Source: Miscanthus floridulus
Lineage: Eukaryota; Streptophyta; Magnoliopsida; Poales; Poaceae
Assembly (NCBI RefSeq): GCF_019320115.1
Contig: NC_089593.1
Location: 35,597,835-35,661,834, forward strand
Direction: 5' to 3'
DNA length: 64,000 nt
Shown: piece by piece, positions 59,251 through 64,000 of the stretch
Layout of the letters: every line of letters begins with the position of its first letter
How positions within the stretch are numbered: position 1 is the stretch's first letter
Notes under the pieces: model-generated
What the model was told of the DNA's origin: nothing
The model's database searches: none
Seen by the model: only the letters and a program-made list of their open reading frames with translations
Program-made: the position numbers and the translations under genes

Positions 59251-59720
59251 TGTGGGGGTATTAACGCCTATACCCTTACGGCTAGGCTTGGGCTAGCCCA
59301 GATTAGAGGGTTCGGTCCATCAAAAGATGACACGCGGCCCGACCAACCTATTTGGAGTCCCGCGTAAGGAGTCAAGGCAGATTTGGCGATCAAGCAAGAT
59401 CCTGGTCGGTTAGAATAGGAATCCTTATCCGGCCACCTATGGCAATTGTAACTGGCTAGGATTAGTTTCCAGATCTATAACCCTACCCCCCAGACTATAT
59501 AAGGCAGGCAGGGGACCCCTCTAAAAAACATCTCTCATTGACATACAGCAATATAATCAGACGTAGGACGTAGGTATTACGCCTTTTTGGCGGCCGAACC
59601 TGGATAAAACCTCGTGTCTGTCTTGCGTCACCATCTTGTTTGTGGCTTGCGCATCTGTCTGCCGACAATCTACTACCTTGGGCATACCCTAGGTAGACTG
59701 CCGACCATATTTCATCGACA
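59251..59720 (+). repeat. Tat B right LTR (470 bp)
   Basis: Same length as the left LTR, starting TGTGGGGGTATTAA and ending TTTCATCGACA. A TATA-like ACTATATAAGG lies near 59494. Sirevirus B sequence resumes at 59721 after the decayed target duplication. Confidence 0.95.
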
Positions 59721-61129
59721 CGCTGCACGATGGAATAGAAAGGGTACATAAATGAATACAATATATCTAAAGATGCGAAACCCTAGGAAGCAAGCAATTT
59801 AGATACAAAATTGAAATGCAGGGCTTGCTACCTATCGAAATGGCGAGAGGAGTTACGGATCGGGGGACACCGAATCGGCTAGGGTTGCTAGTCGGCGAGG
59901 ATCGGCAATCCAAAATGGTAAATCGATGGCCCTGGATTGCAATGGGTGCTAGGGCACAAATTAGGGCTTTACCGGCGCTAGATGTGGGAAGCACTGCTGC
60001 TGTGGAGGCTAGGGCACTGGTGGCGCTTAGGTGCGGGCACACGGCGAAATCAGCGGCTAGGGCAGAGGTGAGCTCACGGCGGCGCTGGTGCAGCAGAGTG
60101 CGGCGGCGTGCTGGCACGGCAGTGCTGGTAAGGAAGTAGAGCGATGCGGGGAGGCGCTGCTTGTGGAGGCTACGGCTGCTGCTGCACAGGGAAGCTAGCG
60201 GCGACGCTGGACACGGCAACTTGGGCAGGCGATGGCATGCAGAGCCGGCACGGGAGGCATGAGCTCGTGGAGGCGGCGTGGGTAGGATGACGAAGATGAT
60301 GGCTATGGCGTGCGTGGTGGCTTAGAGGTCAGAAAAATGGCGCGGTCAAAGATTAGGTTATGCGCTTGGATTATATGCGGGTCCCCCGGCGATCAGAGAA
60401 GGAAATGGTAAAAGAGACCTGAAACCACATGCTTTCTACTAACCGAACGCTCCGGTGGCAGCGACCGGACGCTACCACCTAGCGTTTGATCGATTCCAGA
60501 GAGGTCCAATTCCTCGAGAATCACGACCGGACGCGTTCGATGGACACTAACCAGACGTAGCCAGAGTCTGGTCACCTAGGCTTGATGTCTTCATGATCGA
60601 CCGGATGCTGAAGCTCCTTTTGACCGGACGCTGGCAAAACACTATTCCAACGTTCGGTCACTCCTGCTCGGTAGCTGTTCACCTCCTGTGAACTGACTGG
60701 ATGCTGGACATCAGAGTCCGATGCAGCGTCTGGTCACTCCTTCTTCAGCAAATCTTCAAAGTCCTTTATGCTGCCTATTCCCAATCAAGTCCTAACTCAA
60801 ATAAGATCCAAATGAACACCAATTAGGACTGATATGTGTGACCTCTCTCAAACCCTCAAGTTTTTCAAAATATTTTGCCTTAGGCTATAATTCTTTTTAA
60901 GAAAATAGGCAATAAGAGGGTAATTTGAAGACAAACGACAAAACAACATTCATGCATATGCAATCCAATACTTGAAAGTAAATCTAGTTGCTTGTCAAGT
61001 TTGATCCAAGATTAAGCTTCTTCACATGCTTTTTGACGGTTATCTTAACCATGTTAGACAAGCCCTATATGCATTATGTAAGATTAAACATGTTATATTT
61101 TACAATGCAATGCAAGAGACAACACAAGC
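59721..61129 (-). other. Sirevirus B: rest of ORF3 leader, internal promoter module, post-pol spacer
   Basis: Reverse of about 6661-7949 of Sirevirus A. It contains the candidate leader intron, a GC-rich leader (about 59810-60350), the TATA-like box at 60370-60377, the CCGGAC-type array at 60420-60740 and the post-pol spacer. Open frames here (59767-60219 and its reverse) are compositional. Confidence 0.75.
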
Positions 61130-64000
61130 TCATCTTTTAGTAAAGTTACTAAAATCAAGCACATTGAGCTCATTCCGCAATCTAGAAAATGTTGCCTCAT
61201 CTAGCGGTTTATTGAAGATATCCGCCAATTGATCCTCGGTCCTTACACCTTCTAATGATATATCATTTTTAGCAACATGATCTCTAAGAAAGTGATGACG
61301 GATATCTATGTGCTTGGTGCGAGAGTGTTGAACCGGATTATTTGCAAGTTTTACCGCACTTTCATTGTCGCACAAAAGAGGTACTTTTTCTAGAACTACA
61401 CCATAGTCTAGCAAAGTTTGTTTCATGTAAAGTATTTGTGCACAACAAGCACCCGCGGCAATGTATTCCGCTTCGGCGGTGGACAAAGCCACACTATTTT
61501 ATTTCTTGGAGGACCAAGACACAAGTGATCTACCAAGCAAATGGCACCCTCCGGATGTGCTCTTTCTATCAACTTTGCAACCGGCATAGTTCGAATCGGA
61601 ATAGGCAACTAATTCAAATATAGCTCCTTTAGGATACCAAAGGCCAATGCTTGGTGTGTGCTTAAGATACCTAAGGATTCTTTTTATGGCAATTAAATGA
61701 GTTTCCTTAGGATTAGCTTGAAACCTAGCACACATACACACACTAAACAAGATGTCGGGCCTAGATGCGGTCAAATAAAATAAGCTACCAATCATAGAGC
61801 GGTAGAGAGTTTGATCAACCGGGTTACCTCCCTCATCTAGGTTGAGATGTCCATTGGTTGGCATTGGAGTCTTGATTGGCTTACATTCATCCATCTTGAA
61901 TCTCTTGAGAAGATCATTAGTATATTTCTCTTGAGAGATGAAAATCCCTTCTCTCATTTGCTTGACTTGAAAACCAAGAAAGAATGTAAGCTCTCCAATC
62001 ATTGACATCTCGAACTCCTTCGACATTAGTTCACCAAATTCTTTGCATGAATCTTCATTTGATGATCCAAAGATGATATCATCAACATACACTTGACAAA
62101 TGAAGATATGCCCATCAAGCTTCTTGGTGAATAGTGTGGTGTCGACCTTCCCAATGATGAAGCCCTTCTCAATAAGGAAGTCCCGAAGGCGCTCATACCA
62201 AGCTCTTGGGGCTTGCTTAAGCCCATATAATGCCTTGGACAACCTATAAACATGATTAGGATATCTAGGGTCTTCAAACCCAGGAGGTTGATCAACATAG
62301 ACTAGTTCATTAATAAAGCCATTTAAAATGCACTTTTCACATCCATTTGATAAAGTTTTATTTCATGATGTGATGCATATGCAAGGAGGATACGGATGGC
62401 TTCTAATCTTGCAACTGGGGCAAAGGTCTCTCCAAAATTCAAACCTTCAACTTGAGAGAACCCCTTTGCAACTAGTCTTGCCTTGTTCCTTACAACAACA
62501 CCTTGATCATCTTGCTTGTTTCAGAACACCCACTTTGTTCCAATAACTCTTGCACCTTTTGGCCGCTCTTTAAGAGTCCAAACTTCGTTGCGAGTGAAGT
62601 TGTTCAACTCTTCATGCATGTCATTTATCCAATCCGGACGTTGAAGAGCTTTTTCTACCTTAGTAGGCTCAAAGCAAGAGACAAAAGAGTGATGAGCAAT
62701 AAATGAAGCAAATTTTTAAGATCGAGTCATTACACCCTTTGATGGACTCCCTATGATGAGATCTTGTGGATGATCTTGAAGTAGGGGTGTATTTCTTCTA
62801 TTGACCACTTGAGGGGGAGGTTGTGGAGCATCAACATCTTGTGCTTGTACCACCATTTGTTCATGGGAGACATGAGTATCTTTATTTTCTACTCTCCCAT
62901 CTTTTTCATCATCTTGTGGCATACTTGATGAGGAAGGTGGATCAATCACTTGTATATCATCTTCATCATCTTTAGGCTTAATGTCTCCAACCGGAATGTT
63001 CTTCATAGCCTCCCTCAATGGTTCATCACCTACATCATCAAGATTCTCATGTGCTCCTTGGGAGCCAGTGGCATGATTAAATACTCTATATGCTTTGGAC
63101 TTTGATGAGTAACCAACAAGAAAACCAATATCACAACGTCTTTGAAACTTCCCTAGGTGTTGCCGCTTCTTGTAGATGTAGCATTTGCAACCAAACACCA
63201 TAAAGAAGGAGACATCTGGCTTCTTCTCATTGAGCAACTCATAAGGTGTCTTGCCAAGGAACTTTTGAAGGAATAGGTGGTTGGATGCATAGCATGCGGT
63301 GTTGATTGCTTCCGCCCATAGAGCTTCGGAGGTGTTGTACTCATCAAGCATTGTTCTTACAAGAGTGATCAATGTCTGATTCTTCCTCTCAACTACACCA
63401 TTTTGTTGAGGAGTATATGTTGCGGAGACTTCATGTTTGATTCCAACTTCATTACAATAAGCTTCTATGTTTGTGTTGTCAAACTCCTTTCCATTGTCAC
63501 TTCTTATCTTCTTGAGCTTCACTTCAAATTCATTTTGTGCTCTCTTGGCAAACTTCTTGAAGCAAGATGCAACTTTGGATTTGTCATGAAGGAAGAATAC
63601 CCATGTATACCTTGAATAATCATCAACAATCACAAGACAATAGAGATTTTCTCCCAAACTCTTATATGTTGTTGGTCCAAATAAATTCATGTGAAAGAGT
63701 TCTAGCACTCTTGCGGTTGACATGAAAGCTTTTGTTGGATGGGTATTTGCAACTTGCTTGCTAGCTTGACATGCACTACAAAGCTTGTCCTTCTCAAACT
63801 TCACATCCTTCAACCCTCTCACCAAGTCATTCTTCATAAGCTTCTTGAGTGAGCTCATTCCAACATGAGCAAATCTTCTATGCCATAGCCACCCAAGTGT
63901 TGTTTTGGTGAATAGGCATGTCTTCAAGTTTGCACCTTCGAAGGTGAAGTCCACTAGATATAGGTTGTTGTATCTAAATCCTTTGAATATCACATGATCA
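61130..64000 (-). pseudogene. pol: Sirevirus B pol (continues past window end)
   Basis: Reading on the minus strand from the window edge: a GAG-pre-integrase region (LWHRRFAHVGMSSLKKLMKN), the integrase core (VDDYSRYTW, SDNGKEF, NGVVERKN), a stop near 62716, then reverse transcriptase. The reverse transcriptase has a one-base loss in a T run near 62333 and the YVDD box near 62085. RNase H follows; TAA at 61499-61501 replaces the Gln codon seen in Sirevirus A, and the frame then continues with SVALSTAEAEYIA and ends ADIFNKPLDEATFSRLRNEL. It is better preserved than the Sirevirus A copy (for example 425 codons open at 62716-63993), but not functional. Gag and the 5' LTR lie outside the window. 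Confidence 0.92.

Noticed and set aside
59767..60219. 150-codon minus-strand frame and its plus-strand partner
   Set aside because: It lies in the GC-rich ORF3 leader of Sirevirus B, is open on both strands, and is not conserved in Sirevirus A.

Overview
The window is plant nuclear DNA, most likely from a large-genome panicoid grass. The evidence is nested LTR retrotransposons of grass-typical families, a CACTA transposon with short subterminal repeats, small MITE-like palindromes, and a nuclear chloroplast-targeted gene with GT-AG introns. The species cannot be fixed from the sequence. Nearly everything is mobile DNA. The one clear host gene is OHP1 (one-helix protein 1), intact in three exons on the minus strand at 24314-24852. 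It sits on a ~4.2 kb island (23528-27764) between two stacks of nested elements.

Left stack: a plus-strand Tekay/Del-like LTR remnant (20698-23527) is abutted by a minus-strand Ty3/gypsy Tat-lineage element (12547-~20697). That element is in turn interrupted by a plus-strand Ty1/copia Sirevirus-like element, 'Sirevirus A' (1-12546), whose 5' LTR runs off the window edge.

Right stack: a CACTA element starts at about 27765 and was not seen to end inside the window. It carries a minus-strand Tekay chromovirus (28788-43626, 5-bp TSD TCTTC) inside its transposase gene. It also carries 'Sirevirus B' (minus strand, 48143 to beyond 64000), which holds a pol-less Tat-lineage element, 'Tat B' (50914-59720, 470-bp LTRs).

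The main observation is an extra ORF (ORF0, 38755-37766, minus) upstream of gag in the Tekay element. Its predicted product starts with a near copy of the histone H3 tail (17 of the first 21 residues after Met, K4, K9 and S10 kept), then a coiled coil. The same element encodes a chromodomain-like integrase tail. The ATGs of both ORF0 and gag lie directly behind CAG splice-acceptor-like sites, suggesting a choice between two mRNAs.

Other notable points: (i) the Sirevirus family seems to carry an internal promoter module before its third ORF, built from the same CCGGAC-type motif array as its LTR; (ii) in-frame stops are strongly biased to TAG and TGA, as expected from deamination of methylated CHG and CG sites; (iii) Tat B has lost pol at a junction patched with copies of local sequence, and carries a spliced antisense gene plus a 28-bp repeat array that reiterates its polypurine-tract core.

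All retroelement and transposase reading frames appear defective. Family assignments rest on motifs read by eye; no database search was possible.
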